A stretch of DNA of 64,000 bases from SPJN01 sp965229935 (GCA_965229935.1 CBDDKB010000002.1:1550001-1614000); one strand, 5' to 3'; positions 9,738 through 18,573 are shown, counted from the stretch's first letter. The notes: generated by a model not told the origin, from the sequence alone. Made by a program: numbers and translations.

Positions 9738-10403
9738 TTACTTACCCATATAAAGGTCAGGGTCGTGGGGCACATGGTCGGCGTGTAGCTTGGCATGTTT
9801 CAGCTCAATCCGTGCGCGGCTTGTAATCTCTAGCGCGCTGCGGAAAAACAATGTCGCCATAACAAGCGCCGCCAACAGGTCCGGCAGGTGGGAGCCTGTC
9901 AGAAAAACCACACCCGCAGCACCGATAACAACAACGTTACCAATCGCATCATTTCGGCTGCACAACCAAACAGCCCGCATATTGGCGTCGCCATCTTTCC
10001 ACTTCATCAGTATCAGAACGCTCAACACATTGGCGGCAAGGGCGGCAAGCCCAATACCGCTCATAATCGGGGCATCAGGCACGGGGCCATCAATCAGCCG
10101 ATAGATGGTCATGCCCAACACGATCACCGCCATCACCAGCAGGGACATGCCCTTTAACATGGCAACCCGCGCCCGCGTGGCAAGGGCGGCACCGACCACA
10201 GCCAATGACAGGCCATAGCTTGCCCCATCGGCAATAAAATCAAGCGCGTCAGCCTGCAACGCCATTGAGTCGGCGTAGGAGCCGCCGATAATCTCAACCG
10301 CGGCCATGCCGATATTAATGATCACAACTGCCCACAAGGCTGCCTTGTAAGCCGTTGATATATCACCACTTATGCCGTGTTCGTGACCGCAAGATGCAGA
10401 CAT
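9738..10403 (-). CDS. Cation diffusion facilitator-type metal efflux protein
   Basis: A 221-residue inner-membrane protein with five or six hydrophobic helices and no cytoplasmic C-terminal domain. The N-terminal MSASCGHEHG is a short metal-ligand tail, and the helix pair ALQADALDFIADG and CSRNDAIGNVVV carries the paired Asp residues expected of the zinc site of CDF exporters. It would expel Zn, Cd, Co or a similar ion. It is divergent from a MerR-type gene with which it shares about 80 bp of control region, the standard arrangement for metal-responsive activation. Confidence 0.82.
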   Translation of the reverse strand: MSASCGHEHGISGDISTAYKAALWAVVIINIGMAAVEIIGGSYADSMALQADALDFIADGASYGLSLAVVGAALATRARVAMLKGMSLLVMAVIVLGMTIYRLIDGPVPDAPIMSGIGLAALAANVLSVLILMKWKDGDANMRAVWLCSRNDAIGNVVVIGAAGVVFLTGSHLPDLLAALVMATLFFRSALEITSRARIELKHAKLHADHVPHDPDLYMGK

Positions 10404-10483
10404 GCCGCCCGCTCCTTTCTGCTTTGATTCTCATCACTATTATGGTCATTATGGATGCTGTAACGATTACAGGAGCAAGCCCC

Positions 10484-10972
10484 ATGCCGAACAAAAGTGC
10501 CGCAGTTCTAAGCATAGGCGAAGCGGCGGAAATGACAGGCATCACGCCTGAATCCATCCGCCATTATGAAAAGATTGGGCTGATCCCTGCCCCCACCCGC
10601 ACACAAGGCGGGCGGCGCACATATGGCCCGCCATTGGTGGAACGGCTGCGCTTTATCCGTCATGCGCGGCTGTTGGGGTTTTCACTTGATGATATTCGCA
10701 CCCTGCTCGACCTATCGGATGATCCCAGTCATGATTGCAGCGCCGCCGATTCCATCGCGCGCCGCCACCTTGGACAGGTCACCGCCAAGCGCCAAGCGCT
10801 AGTTGCGCTGGAAACCGCCCTGTCAGATATGATCGCGGATCATTGTCATGGAAAGGTCAGCCAGTGCCGCGTGATCGAAACACTGGCTGATCATGATTTA
10901 TGCACAGATGATCATCTGCCGCTAACCGGGCCGCTAACAAATGAGCTGCCTAATACTTCGCGCCAGTCTTAA
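10484..10972 (+). CDS. MerR-family metal-responsive regulator
   Basis: A 162-residue MerR protein: winged-helix start SIGEAAEMTGITPESIRHYEKIGLI, wing RRTYGP, a long dimer helix, then a C-terminal part with cysteines and histidines (HDCSAAD, DHCHGKVSQCRVIETL) similar to the metal loop of ZntR/CadR-like proteins. It probably activates the divergent efflux gene by re-shaping its promoter. ATG 10484 with AGGAG (10471-10475) is chosen; the frame is open further upstream but has no ribosome site there. Its stop overlaps the hisG stop by 4 bp in convergent orientation. Confidence 0.85.
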   Translation: MPNKSAAVLSIGEAAEMTGITPESIRHYEKIGLIPAPTRTQGGRRTYGPPLVERLRFIRHARLLGFSLDDIRTLLDLSDDPSHDCSAADSIARRHLGQVTAKRQALVALETALSDMIADHCHGKVSQCRVIETLADHDLCTDDHLPLTGPLTNELPNTSRQS

Positions 10973-11955
10973 TCCAGCGCATCCGTAAACCGCTGATATA
11001 GCGGATTGGGGTCGGCAAAGATATAATCAACATCAAAGGCGACTATGTCCTGAAACCCTGCCTCCTGCAAAATATGCGTGATGGCATAAAGCTTCTTGTG
11101 CGGGCCATATACCACATAGGCATTGGCATTGCCGCTGGCCGCGATGGAGGAGCCAAGCGTACAGCCAAGGCCATCCGTCAACTCATCAGCGATTTCAGCA
11201 AAGGCAAGCGGATCACCATTAAAGCGGATTGCCTTGCGCCCCTCAGCATCGGCGCGGGCGCCAATCATATCAAGGATGTGCCGCAGGGCACGGCGTGCCG
11301 ATGGGCCCCAGTTGCGCTTGAACGATCCGGCAAGGCAGGCATAGCTTTCCAGCATCACCCCGTCTGACAGGATCTTCAGATCATTCGCCTCAAGCGTAGA
11401 ACCTGTGGTGGTGATGTCCACAATAATCTCAGCAGCGCCAGAATTGGGCGCGCCTTCCGTGGCCCCAAGGCTTTCGACAATGCGGTAATCGCTGATCCCC
11501 TGCGCGGCAAAGAATTTGCGCGTTGCATTGAGATATTTTGTGGCAACCCGCAACCGCTTGGCATCATTGGCATGCATTTGCGCCGCGACATCATCAAGGT
11601 CAGCCAGCGTGTCCACATCAATCCATGATTTGGGCACAGCCACCACCAGCTTGGCATAGCCAAAGCCTAGCGACAGGATTTGTTGCAACACTAGATCAGG
11701 GTCTGCCAGCTTTTCATGCAGCAGGTCCTGGCCCGTGACGCCAAGGTGGATATCCCCAGCCTCAAGCGCGGCGGGAATTTCGCCAGCCTGCATAAAGACC
11801 ACATCGACATTGGCAACGCTTTTCAGCCGCCCGCCTGTATAGCCCCGCGCACTGCCATCCTTGGCGATGGGAATCCCGGCATTGCGGAAATAATCTTCCA
11901 CCTGTTCTTTCAGGCGGCCCTTGGAAGGAACGGCAAGGATCAATTTGTCAGTCAT
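10969..11955 (-). CDS. hisG: ATP phosphoribosyltransferase, catalytic subunit
   Basis: A 328-residue HisG, first enzyme of histidine synthesis (ATP + PRPP to phosphoribosyl-ATP). Visible are LAVPSKGRLKEQ at the start, the GVTGQDLL segment, and the PRPP loop EIIVDITTTGSTLEANDL. HisZ is encoded 18 bp upstream, which normally goes with the short (about 200-230 residue) HisG; this protein is about 100 residues longer, with a C-terminal extension (roughly residues 235-328) that I cannot assign to the ACT-like domain of the long form with confidence. It is the last gene of the hisS-hisZ-hisG minus-strand group. Confidence 0.93.
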   Translation of the reverse strand: MTDKLILAVPSKGRLKEQVEDYFRNAGIPIAKDGSARGYTGGRLKSVANVDVVFMQAGEIPAALEAGDIHLGVTGQDLLHEKLADPDLVLQQILSLGFGYAKLVVAVPKSWIDVDTLADLDDVAAQMHANDAKRLRVATKYLNATRKFFAAQGISDYRIVESLGATEGAPNSGAAEIIVDITTTGSTLEANDLKILSDGVMLESYACLAGSFKRNWGPSARRALRHILDMIGARADAEGRKAIRFNGDPLAFAEIADELTDGLGCTLGSSIAASGNANAYVVYGPHKKLYAITHILQEAGFQDIVAFDVDYIFADPNPLYQRFTDALD

Positions 11956-11973
11956 GATGGTCTCCTCCCCTTC

Positions 11974-13089
11974 CTATTGGCCAATTGCCGTGACAAGACG
12001 GTCAGGCCGGATCATCGCGCCGATGGAACTGCAACCCGATGGCCCGCCCAACTCAGCAACCAGCCCATCATAACGTCCGCCACCGGCGATAGCACCTTCC
12101 GGCACCTTGGGGGAGCGGACCTCAAACACAATCCCGGTGTAATAATCCATTGACCGTCCGAATGTGGTGGACAGGGTAACAGGACGATCACCGATCAGGT
12201 CGAGCAAGGCAGACAGGCTTTCAAGGGGGCCAGCCACCGCATCACCCAAGTCACCGACCAGCGCCCTGATCGCGTCCAGCGTTTCAACGGCAGGACCGTT
12301 GAGCGCCACAAAGGCGCGCAGACGATCCAGCACCTCCCCACTTACGGGCGGGGCGGCCAATGCCTCAGCCTTTTGCAACAGGCGCGCGGCAATGTCTTCA
12401 AGGCTGCGGCCCCCGGCGGGCTGCACATTGGCAAGCGACAACATCTCATCCATCATGGCCCGGCGCGCACCTTCATCAGGCAGTGCGGCCAGCGCCGCGG
12501 CAACGCCGCCTGCGTCACCACCCTGTTCAGGATTGGCAAGCGCATCAAGCAGGGCGGCAAACCCCTTGGGAGAGGAAAAGCGGCGGCGCAGCTTGTCCTG
12601 CACTTGATCAGTTAAGGGCAGCGCCGCAATCATGGCGCGGAACAGCCCGACATGGCCGATTTTCACCTCATAATCGGTTAGGCCCATCGCTTCGCATGTT
12701 GCAAATGTTTCACGTGAAACATCCACATCCTCAGCAACATCGCTGTTACCTCCAAACCATTCAAAGCCGACATGCGTCGCCTCGCGCGCTGCGGCAGGCT
12801 CACCCACGCGGGGGACGCGGAATGCGGGACCCGCATAGGTCAGCTTGGCAGCCGCGGGGGCCAAACCGTCAATATAGGCCAGCGCGGTTGGCACGGTCAG
12901 ATCAGGCCGCAGGGCCAATTCCGTCCCATCCGGGCTGTTGAAAATATAGGTCCGGCGGCGAATATCTTCGCCCGACCGATCCAAAAAGATCGCCGCATCG
13001 GCCAAAACCGGCGGTTCAATCGGGGCAAAGCCTGCCCCTTCAAAGCGCGCTTGTAGGGCGCGGGTCATATCATTTGTTGAAACAGACAT
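11974..13089 (-). CDS. hisZ: ATP phosphoribosyltransferase regulatory subunit
   Basis: A 371-residue paralogue of histidyl-tRNA synthetase without the anticodon-binding domain. It keeps the class II core (ELALRPDLTVPTALAYI and FGRSMDYYTGIVFEV) but has VGFEWFGG in place of the catalytic motif seen in HisS. HisZ forms a hetero-octamer with HisG and confers histidine feedback. It lies between hisS and hisG on one strand: 137 bp after hisS and 18 bp before hisG. Confidence 0.93.
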   Translation of the reverse strand: MSVSTNDMTRALQARFEGAGFAPIEPPVLADAAIFLDRSGEDIRRRTYIFNSPDGTELALRPDLTVPTALAYIDGLAPAAAKLTYAGPAFRVPRVGEPAAAREATHVGFEWFGGNSDVAEDVDVSRETFATCEAMGLTDYEVKIGHVGLFRAMIAALPLTDQVQDKLRRRFSSPKGFAALLDALANPEQGGDAGGVAAALAALPDEGARRAMMDEMLSLANVQPAGGRSLEDIAARLLQKAEALAAPPVSGEVLDRLRAFVALNGPAVETLDAIRALVGDLGDAVAGPLESLSALLDLIGDRPVTLSTTFGRSMDYYTGIVFEVRSPKVPEGAIAGGGRYDGLVAELGGPSGCSSIGAMIRPDRLVTAIGQ

Positions 13090-13226
13090 TAGTCCAGTCC
13101 CATCTTCGGACGGTGCTCACGACCATCCATATGTCAATTCATGTGATGTTTGGGAGATTTACGGGCCACGGTCAACCGCTGAACTATGCTTTTTTTGGGG
13201 CACGTTCGCAGGCAGCAGTGACCCGT

Positions 13227-14720
13227 TTAATGTCGATGATGACGGGAAAGTGCCTCACGCACCTTCGCGACCAGCTCATCCCGCTTGATTGTGAACTGGG
13301 CCGGCTGCTCTTCGCGCCAGACTGTATTGTCCTCAATTTCCTTGGAAAGCTCTAGCCCGCGCACCAAATCCTTGATGGTCAACTCACCACGATCAAACTC
13401 ATCAGACCCGGCAATAATGGCAAGGGGGGCTTCGCGGCGGTCAGCATATTTAAGCTGCGCCTTCATGCCTGAGCTGCCCAAATAAAGCTCTGCCTTGATG
13501 CCTGCGTTGCGCAATTCTGCGACCATCGCCTGATAGTCTGCCATGCGCTCACGATCCATTGCGGTGACAACGACAGGCGCGTCCCACCCGCCGGGCGCAC
13601 GATCCAACGCATCAAGCGCTGCAAGCAATCGATCCACACCGATGGAGATCCCGGTTGCGGGCACATCCTGGCCGGTGAAGCGTTTGACGAGACCATCATA
13701 GCGCCCACCCGACCCGACAGAGCCAAAGCGGCGCGGCTGGCCCTTTTCATCCACAGTTTCAAAGGTCAGCTCAGCCTCAAACACAGGGCCGGTATAATAG
13801 GCAAGCCCGCGCACGACAGACGGGTTGATCACCACTTGCCCTGTGGGCACATTCTGTGCCGCCAACAGATCGGCAATTTCAGACAGCTCATCAATACCTT
13901 GGCCGCCGACTTCCGATGCGCCAACAAGCGACCGCAAATCATCAAGCACGTTGGCACCGCCAGCCTCGACAAAGCCCATGACCTGATCAGCCTCGCCATC
14001 GGTTAGGCCGGCACCCTTTGTAAAGTCGCCGGACACATCCTTGCGTCCCTCACCCAACAAAAGACGCACACCATCAGTGCCCAAACGGTCCAGCTTGTCG
14101 ATGGCGCGCAGCACGGTCAGCTTCTTTTCAACGACAATGGGATCGGACCCATCATCCAAAAGGCCGATGCCTTCAAGCACACCATCCAAAACCTTGCGGT
14201 TGTTCAGATTGATAACGAAATCTTCGCGCGGCAATCCGATCGCGTCAAAGGCCGCAACCTGCATGGCAAGCAATTCAGCTTCGGCACCCATTTCCGCTGT
14301 GCCGACCGTATCAGCATCAAACTGTGTAAATTCACGGAAACGGCCCGGCCCCGGCTTTTCATTACGGTACACAAGCCCCGTTTGATAGCGGCGGAACGGC
14401 TTGGGCATGGTCGCATAATTTTCAGCGACATAGCGGGCCAAGGGCGCGGTTAAATCATAACGTAGGGCCAGCCATTGACTGTCCTCATCCTCAAAGCCGA
14501 ACACGCCCCCTTCGGGCCGATCAACATCGGGCAGGAATTTGCCAAGCGCATCTACATATTCAATGGCGGGGGTTTCTAACGGCTCAAACCCATAAAGCTC
14601 ATACACATCACGCACCGCATCAAGCATCGCGCGGCGGGCTGCAATCTGGGCAGGCGTAAGGTCCCGAAATCCTTTTGGAAGTCGAGCCTTGGGACGCGGC
14701 TGTTTTTTCGGCTTGGCCAT
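13227..14720 (-). CDS. hisS: Histidyl-tRNA synthetase, alphaproteobacterial divergent type
   Basis: A 497-residue class II synthetase that charges tRNA-His. Motif 2 region is at about residues 108-140 (FRRYQTGLVYRNEKPGPGRFREF), histidine site RYDLT at 87-91 and GLAYYTG near 310, and an anticodon domain follows with VVTAMDRE and KAELYLG. The protein is about 70 residues longer than the Escherichia coli type and has alterations around motif 2. A tRNA-His gene without G-1 lies 54 bp upstream on the same strand, matching the known co-evolution of a divergent HisRS with a derived tRNA-His in one alphaproteobacterial clade. Confidence 0.95.
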   Translation of the reverse strand: MAKPKKQPRPKARLPKGFRDLTPAQIAARRAMLDAVRDVYELYGFEPLETPAIEYVDALGKFLPDVDRPEGGVFGFEDEDSQWLALRYDLTAPLARYVAENYATMPKPFRRYQTGLVYRNEKPGPGRFREFTQFDADTVGTAEMGAEAELLAMQVAAFDAIGLPREDFVINLNNRKVLDGVLEGIGLLDDGSDPIVVEKKLTVLRAIDKLDRLGTDGVRLLLGEGRKDVSGDFTKGAGLTDGEADQVMGFVEAGGANVLDDLRSLVGASEVGGQGIDELSEIADLLAAQNVPTGQVVINPSVVRGLAYYTGPVFEAELTFETVDEKGQPRRFGSVGSGGRYDGLVKRFTGQDVPATGISIGVDRLLAALDALDRAPGGWDAPVVVTAMDRERMADYQAMVAELRNAGIKAELYLGSSGMKAQLKYADRREAPLAIIAGSDEFDRGELTIKDLVRGLELSKEIEDNTVWREEQPAQFTIKRDELVAKVREALSRHHRH

Positions 14721-14774
14721 GATCCTTGCCTATTTCCTGTCCAGCGCAGTGTGAAAAGCTCGCTTTGATCAGGA

Positions 14775-14851
14775 TGGTACAGCCGCCCCGAATTGAACGG
14801 GGGACCTCTAGTGCCACAAACTAGCGCTCTAACCAACTGAGCTACGGCTGC
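14775..14851 (-). tRNA. tRNA-His (anticodon GTG), derived type without G-1
   Basis: 77 nt on the minus strand with encoded CCA (14775-14777). The anticodon loop TTGTGGC (stem CTAGT/ACTAG) gives GTG. The acceptor stem GCAGCCG pairs with CGGCTGT, so position 1 is G, position 72 is U and the discriminator 73 is A. The base before position 1 is T, not the G found in ordinary tRNA-His. The gene lies 54 bp upstream of hisS on the same strand. Confidence 0.97.
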
Positions 14852-14902
14852 ACATCCCGAACATCCCAGAAATGACAAGCATTTCGGGGATAGGCGCTGG
14901 AC

Positions 14903-14929
14903 ACTATACTGTGATCATAGCTTTTTCAA
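14903..14929 (-). promoter_or_regulatory. Possible tRNA-His promoter
   Basis: On the minus strand TTGAAA (14924-14929) and TATAGT (14903-14908) are 15 bases apart, about 50 bases upstream of the tRNA-His gene. The spacing is short for sigma-70, so this is tentative. Confidence 0.35.
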
Positions 14930-15089
14930 GCGCCCTGCCCCGCTAAAAACTGCGACACGGCGACCAGCCCGAAATCACTGATTCAAAAGGATTTTGCGGA
15001 ATTCAGCCGACAGGTCCCCCTTGCCCATCCCCGGCCCTGACTATAGGCTGCTGCGCAACTGACAATTCTATAAGAAACAGGGATTCGCC

Positions 15090-16058
15090 ATGACCGCTGA
15101 TCTTCCCACCCCCCACACCCGCTTTGTTGAGGCGAACGGCCAAACTTTTGCAATTGACGAGATGGGCGATGGCGACACGCTTGCCCTATGCCTGCACGGT
15201 TTTCCTGAAAGCCGCCATTCATGGCGCGATCAACTGCCCTTACTCGCCAAGCTTGGCTATACCGCATGGGCGCCCGATCTGCGCGGCTATGGCGACACAT
15301 CCCGGCCCAAGGGGGTAAGGCATTATCTCCTCGACGTCTTATGTGATGATGTGGCGGCACTGATTGATGCCAGCGGCAAGGACAAGGTGGTGCTGATTGC
15401 CCATGACTGGGGCGGTGCCATTGCCTGGTCTTTCGTTATTCAAAAGCTGCGCCCGCTGGACAAGTTCATCGTCATGAACCTGCCCCATCCACAAAAAATG
15501 CAGGAACGGATGAAGCAAGGGTCTATCCAGCTATTGCGTAGCTGGTACATTTTCTTTTTCCAGATCCCGTGGCTGCCCGAATTCATGATGAAGCTGGGCA
15601 AGGCACGCTTTATCCGTCAGGCATTTTTGGGCATGGCAATCGACAAGCGCCGCTTTCCCAAGGAGGTTCTGGATCATTATGCAGACAATGCCATGAAGCC
15701 CGGCGCCATGACCGCCATGGTCAACTATTATCGCGGCCTGATCAGGGGCGGCGGCTCGCAACGGATGAAGGGCAAGGATTACGGCATTGTCGAAGTGCCA
15801 ACATTGATGATCTGGGGCGAACAGGACACCGCACTTGATATCAGCACGACCCACAATACGGATGAGCTTGTCAAAGATTTCACAATCCGTTATGTGCCGA
15901 ATGTGTCCCACTGGGTGCAACAAGAAGCCCCCGAAGTGGTCAACGCCATTATGGAAGCATGGCTGACAGGACAGAAAGTGCCTGAGGCTATCGACCTTGA
16001 CCCCAGACTAGAATCACGCGAGCGCGTGGAAAGTGAGCCCTATCGTGAGCCAGCCTGA
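15090..16058 (+). CDS. Alpha/beta-fold hydrolase, epoxide-hydrolase-like
   Basis: A 322-residue cytosolic hydrolase. The oxyanion motif HGFPE is at residues 36-40, the nucleophile elbow AHDWGG places Asp106 as the nucleophile (as in epoxide hydrolases and haloalkane dehalogenases rather than a Ser esterase), a charge-relay acid is likely in GEQDTAL, and the catalytic His lies in VSHWVQQEAPE. The cap-domain region (WYIFFFQIPWLPEF) is characteristic of the epoxide hydrolase group. Physiological substrate unknown. A short gene overlaps its 3' end. Confidence 0.85.
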   Translation: MTADLPTPHTRFVEANGQTFAIDEMGDGDTLALCLHGFPESRHSWRDQLPLLAKLGYTAWAPDLRGYGDTSRPKGVRHYLLDVLCDDVAALIDASGKDKVVLIAHDWGGAIAWSFVIQKLRPLDKFIVMNLPHPQKMQERMKQGSIQLLRSWYIFFFQIPWLPEFMMKLGKARFIRQAFLGMAIDKRRFPKEVLDHYADNAMKPGAMTAMVNYYRGLIRGGGSQRMKGKDYGIVEVPTLMIWGEQDTALDISTTHNTDELVKDFTIRYVPNVSHWVQQEAPEVVNAIMEAWLTGQKVPEAIDLDPRLESRERVESEPYREPA

Positions 16059-16242
16059 CACTGACATCCAAGCAGACCTGCAAGTCGGCCCAACTGAAAA
16101 TGGCATGGTCCGCATTTTGATTACGGTCGATGGTGCGGAAATACCGCTCGACTTCTATCCAGATGAGGCTGAAGAAATCGCGTCTGAACTGCGGGCTGCT
16201 GCCAGCCAAATTACAGGGGGCGGTAAAGGAAAGAAGAAGTAG
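16045..16242 (+). CDS. Small conserved protein (resembles DUF6324)
   Basis: A 65-residue acidic protein with a lysine-rich tail (GGGKGKKK). DLQVGPTENGMVRILI and IPLDFYPDEAEEIASELRAAA read like a genuine compact fold, and as far as I recall match the small DUF6324 family of Rhodobacteraceae; function unknown. GTG 16045 is preferred (giving MSQPDTDI); GTG 16033 is an alternative. The frame overlaps the last 14 bases of the hydrolase gene, so translational coupling is likely. A strong palindrome follows its stop. Confidence 0.65.
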   Translation: MSQPDTDIQADLQVGPTENGMVRILITVDGAEIPLDFYPDEAEEIASELRAAASQITGGGKGKKK

Positions 16243-16273
16243 GTCACAAAGGCCCGTCACGCGGATGACGAAG

Positions 16274-16350
16274 ATGCCGGATCATTATTACGCGCCGCCG
16301 GACGAAAAAGTCTGCACTTTTTCCGGCGGTCGCTGATAGTCCGGCATGAC
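16274..16350. repeat. Nested palindrome between convergent genes (REP-like, bidirectional terminator candidate)
   Basis: Outer arms ATGCCGGA (16274-16281) and TCCGGCAT (16340-16347) enclose an inner stem: CCGCCGG (16295-16301) with CCGGCGG (16323-16329), continued by AAAAAGT/ACTTTTT with a 3-base bulge and a 4-nt loop. The outer border GTCATGCCGGA resembles that of the palindrome at 9686. The A/T runs inside the stem would allow termination in both directions. Confidence 0.6.
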
Positions 16351-16360
16351 GGCATACGCC

Positions 16361-16873
16361 TCACCCCAGTTCAATATCGACGGCAAGTTGGGCGGCCAGC
16401 GCCTCAAACGCTTCATCAAGGGCAGCGCGGTCCAGCCCTTCAGGCGCCAATGCCGTTATTGCAGCACTGAATACAGGTTGGCCCGACATGGCGGCGGGCT
16501 CCTGCTCTGACGACATTTCGGTGACATTGATGGCATGCCGCGCCAACAGGTCGGTCACCTCGTTCACAATGCCGGGATGGTCTGCGCCGCTGACAGTAAC
16601 TGTCAGGCCGGATTGTGCCTCACCTTCCAGCGTGTCATCCCCCACCTCAACCATGATGCGGGCATCTTGCTTGCCAAAATCAGCCAAGGCATCGGTCAGC
16701 GCTTCTGCATGATCAGCAGGCACATCAACCAACACGATCCCAGCAAACTTTCCCGCAAGTTGCGCCAAACGGCTTTCAAGCCAGTTGCCCTGATGGGCAA
16801 CCACAATGTCTGAAACGGATTTGATCAGGCCGGGCCGATCATCGGCCACCAGTGTCAGCACAAGTTTAGTCAT
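16361..16873 (-). CDS. Two-ACT-domain protein, GcvR-like
   Basis: A 170-residue protein of two ACT domains: the first starts VLTLVADDRPGLIKSVSDIV, the second LTVTVSGADHPGIVNEVTDLL. The arrangement is that of GcvR, which in gammaproteobacteria restrains GcvA at the glycine-cleavage promoter upon glycine binding. Whether it regulates glycine metabolism here is not shown, since no gcv gene is in the window. It is downstream of the OmpA gene but separated from it by a terminator. Confidence 0.75.
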   Translation of the reverse strand: MTKLVLTLVADDRPGLIKSVSDIVVAHQGNWLESRLAQLAGKFAGIVLVDVPADHAEALTDALADFGKQDARIMVEVGDDTLEGEAQSGLTVTVSGADHPGIVNEVTDLLARHAINVTEMSSEQEPAAMSGQPVFSAAITALAPEGLDRAALDEAFEALAAQLAVDIELG

Positions 16874-16962
16874 TGAAAATCTTCCCGCTCTTTATCTTTT
16901 TGCCAATGTAGGAATCAGACCACAAGACTGCAACCAAATTCGCGTAGCAATTTAGGGCAAAG

Positions 16963-16992
16963 AAAAACCCCGGCACGTCAAACGCACCGGGG
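16963..16992 (-). terminator. Intrinsic terminator of the OmpA-like gene
   Basis: On the minus strand CCCCGG and CCGGGG (16987-16992 and 16968-16973) pair around a 13-nt loop, followed by TTTTT (16967-16963). It lies 26 bp after the stop at 17019. Confidence 0.8.
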
Positions 16993-17018
16993 CTTTATGA
17001 TTTTGATGCTGGCGCTGA

Positions 17019-17882
17019 TTAGAAGCGCAGCTCAACCTCTGCACGACGGTTGCCGCGTTCGCGGACACCATCAGGTGTTTCGATTGCCAGACGGCTTTCG
17101 CCAAAGCCTGCCAGTTCCAAGAGGTCAGGGTTCACACCTTCGGCAATCAAAGCGGCACCAACAACATCGGCACGGGCAGAAGCCAGCTTGGTGTTATAGG
17201 CAACGGACCCTGATGTGTCGGTATGACCGTGAACCACGATCAGGACAGCTTCCTGACTGATCGCTGCGGAAGCTGCCTGTGAAATATCACGATAGGCTTC
17301 TGCTGACAGTTCGGTTGAATCATGGTCGAAATAGATGCTGAACGAAATCGGATCGACCATTTCGGGTTCAGGCATTTTCGGTTCCGGATAGCGAACTTCT
17401 TCAATGGCCTGCTCATATGCTGCGCGGCAAGCGCTGGCATGTTCGACATTGATCTGTTCTTCGACTTCCTGCACCCAGCAATCATATGATGTCTGCGCAC
17501 GGGCCAAGGGGATCGGTGTTTCGAAGTCACCACCCTTTGCATAGGCTTCCATGATGCGTGCACGGGCAGCGTCAAGTGCCACAAGCTCGTCCCCTGTGAT
17601 GTTCCATTCAGAAGCCACCCAAGGTTCGACATTGCCACCTGATTTTGCCAAATCACGCTTGGCCGCAAAGGCGTCACCATCAACATAATCGAATTCAGCA
17701 TATTCGCGCGACGCAAGGTCGGCATAACCGGAGGTCAAGCCTTCCTGCAATGTTGTGCCTGATACAGCAGGTGCACTAGCGGTTGAGCCGCCATACATAC
17801 CAGCCTGAGCACTATTTGCAGCCGCCAACCCCAAAACAGCAACAGAAGCCGCCACAAGAATTTTGCCACGGATCATGGTCAA
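17019..17882 (-). CDS. OmpA-family periplasmic protein with an additional N-terminal domain
   Basis: A 287-residue protein with a signal peptide (cleavage after NSAQA, about residue 28; alternative start ATG two codons in). The C-terminal 110 residues form an OmpA-type peptidoglycan-binding domain: ISIYFDHDSTELSAEA-like strand, HGHTDTSGSVAYNTKLASARADVV and GFGESRLAIETPDG. The middle region, ending in QTSYDCWVQEVEEQ, matches the equivalent part of the lipoprotein at 21096-22061 (shared tyrosine-rich start and SYDCW). It has no beta-barrel. Likely role: envelope anchoring. It is monocistronic, with a terminator downstream and about 290 bp of upstream non-coding sequence. Confidence 0.85.
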   Translation of the reverse strand: MTMIRGKILVAASVAVLGLAAANSAQAGMYGGSTASAPAVSGTTLQEGLTSGYADLASREYAEFDYVDGDAFAAKRDLAKSGGNVEPWVASEWNITGDELVALDAARARIMEAYAKGGDFETPIPLARAQTSYDCWVQEVEEQINVEHASACRAAYEQAIEEVRYPEPKMPEPEMVDPISFSIYFDHDSTELSAEAYRDISQAASAAISQEAVLIVVHGHTDTSGSVAYNTKLASARADVVGAALIAEGVNPDLLELAGFGESRLAIETPDGVRERGNRRAEVELRF

Positions 17883-18171
17883 TCCCTTTCAACACATTCC
17901 CGTCTACGCGGGCCCGCCAATGCGGGTTTACACAAGAACGACGACATAAGTTTGCATAGATATGCATCCCCAAGCCGCCCTTTTCAGGTCACTAACTTAA
18001 CGCCCCCGATCCAATCTGTCTCGGGGCAATTAAAGATTCGGTAAGGTAAATTTAGCGAAACCGCGTGAATTGCGCCACAAGTCGCAATTTTTCATCAATT
18101 TCAGGGGGATCATGTTGCAATTTGGTGCCACCCTTGCAACCACACTGCGCAAATAGGGCCTTCAAATCGCG

Positions 18172-18552
18172 CTAGTCAGCCCCCTCCCCATCCAAAACCG
18201 CAATCAATGACTTCATATTCAACGGCTTGGTCATAAAGCGATAAGCCCCGCTTTCCAGCACATTTGCGGCATCCACATCACCCCCATGACCGGAAATCAC
18301 GATGATTCGCGGCATGTCATCGGCGCGCAATTCCTTTAGACGTGTCAGAAGCCCCATCCCGTCAAGACGCGGCATGCGAAGGTCCGTCACAATCAGGGAG
18401 ATGTCAGGATTTTGGGTTAAGGTTTCCAGCGCCTCCACCCCGTCAGCGGCAATGCGCGCGTCAAATCCTTTACGAACCAGAAACTCTGCTATATTGGCAG
18501 CGATATCAGGCTCGTCATCTACAACTAAAACAGAGCGGGTTTGATCGGTCAT
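18172..18552 (-). CDS. Single-domain response regulator
   Basis: A 126-residue stand-alone receiver domain with the acidic pair in VVDDEPD, phospho-acceptor Asp57 in IVTDLRMPRLDG, the switch residue in VISGHGG and Lys in MTKPLN. There is no output domain, so it acts by protein contact, as a CheY- or DivK-like messenger or a phosphate sink. The large histidine kinase at 22068-24332 is the nearest candidate donor. The gene is divergent from the SPOR/Sel1-type gene, with 21 bp between the chosen start codons. Confidence 0.9.
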   Translation of the reverse strand: MTDQTRSVLVVDDEPDIAANIAEFLVRKGFDARIAADGVEALETLTQNPDISLIVTDLRMPRLDGMGLLTRLKELRADDMPRIIVISGHGGDVDAANVLESGAYRFMTKPLNMKSLIAVLDGEGAD

Positions 18553-18573
18553 ACTGACGGGGACAAGGCTTTC

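Noticed and set aside
18020..18060. Degenerate CtrA-like sequence upstream of the OmpA gene
   Set aside because: Only one half site is intact (TTAA-N7-GTAA).
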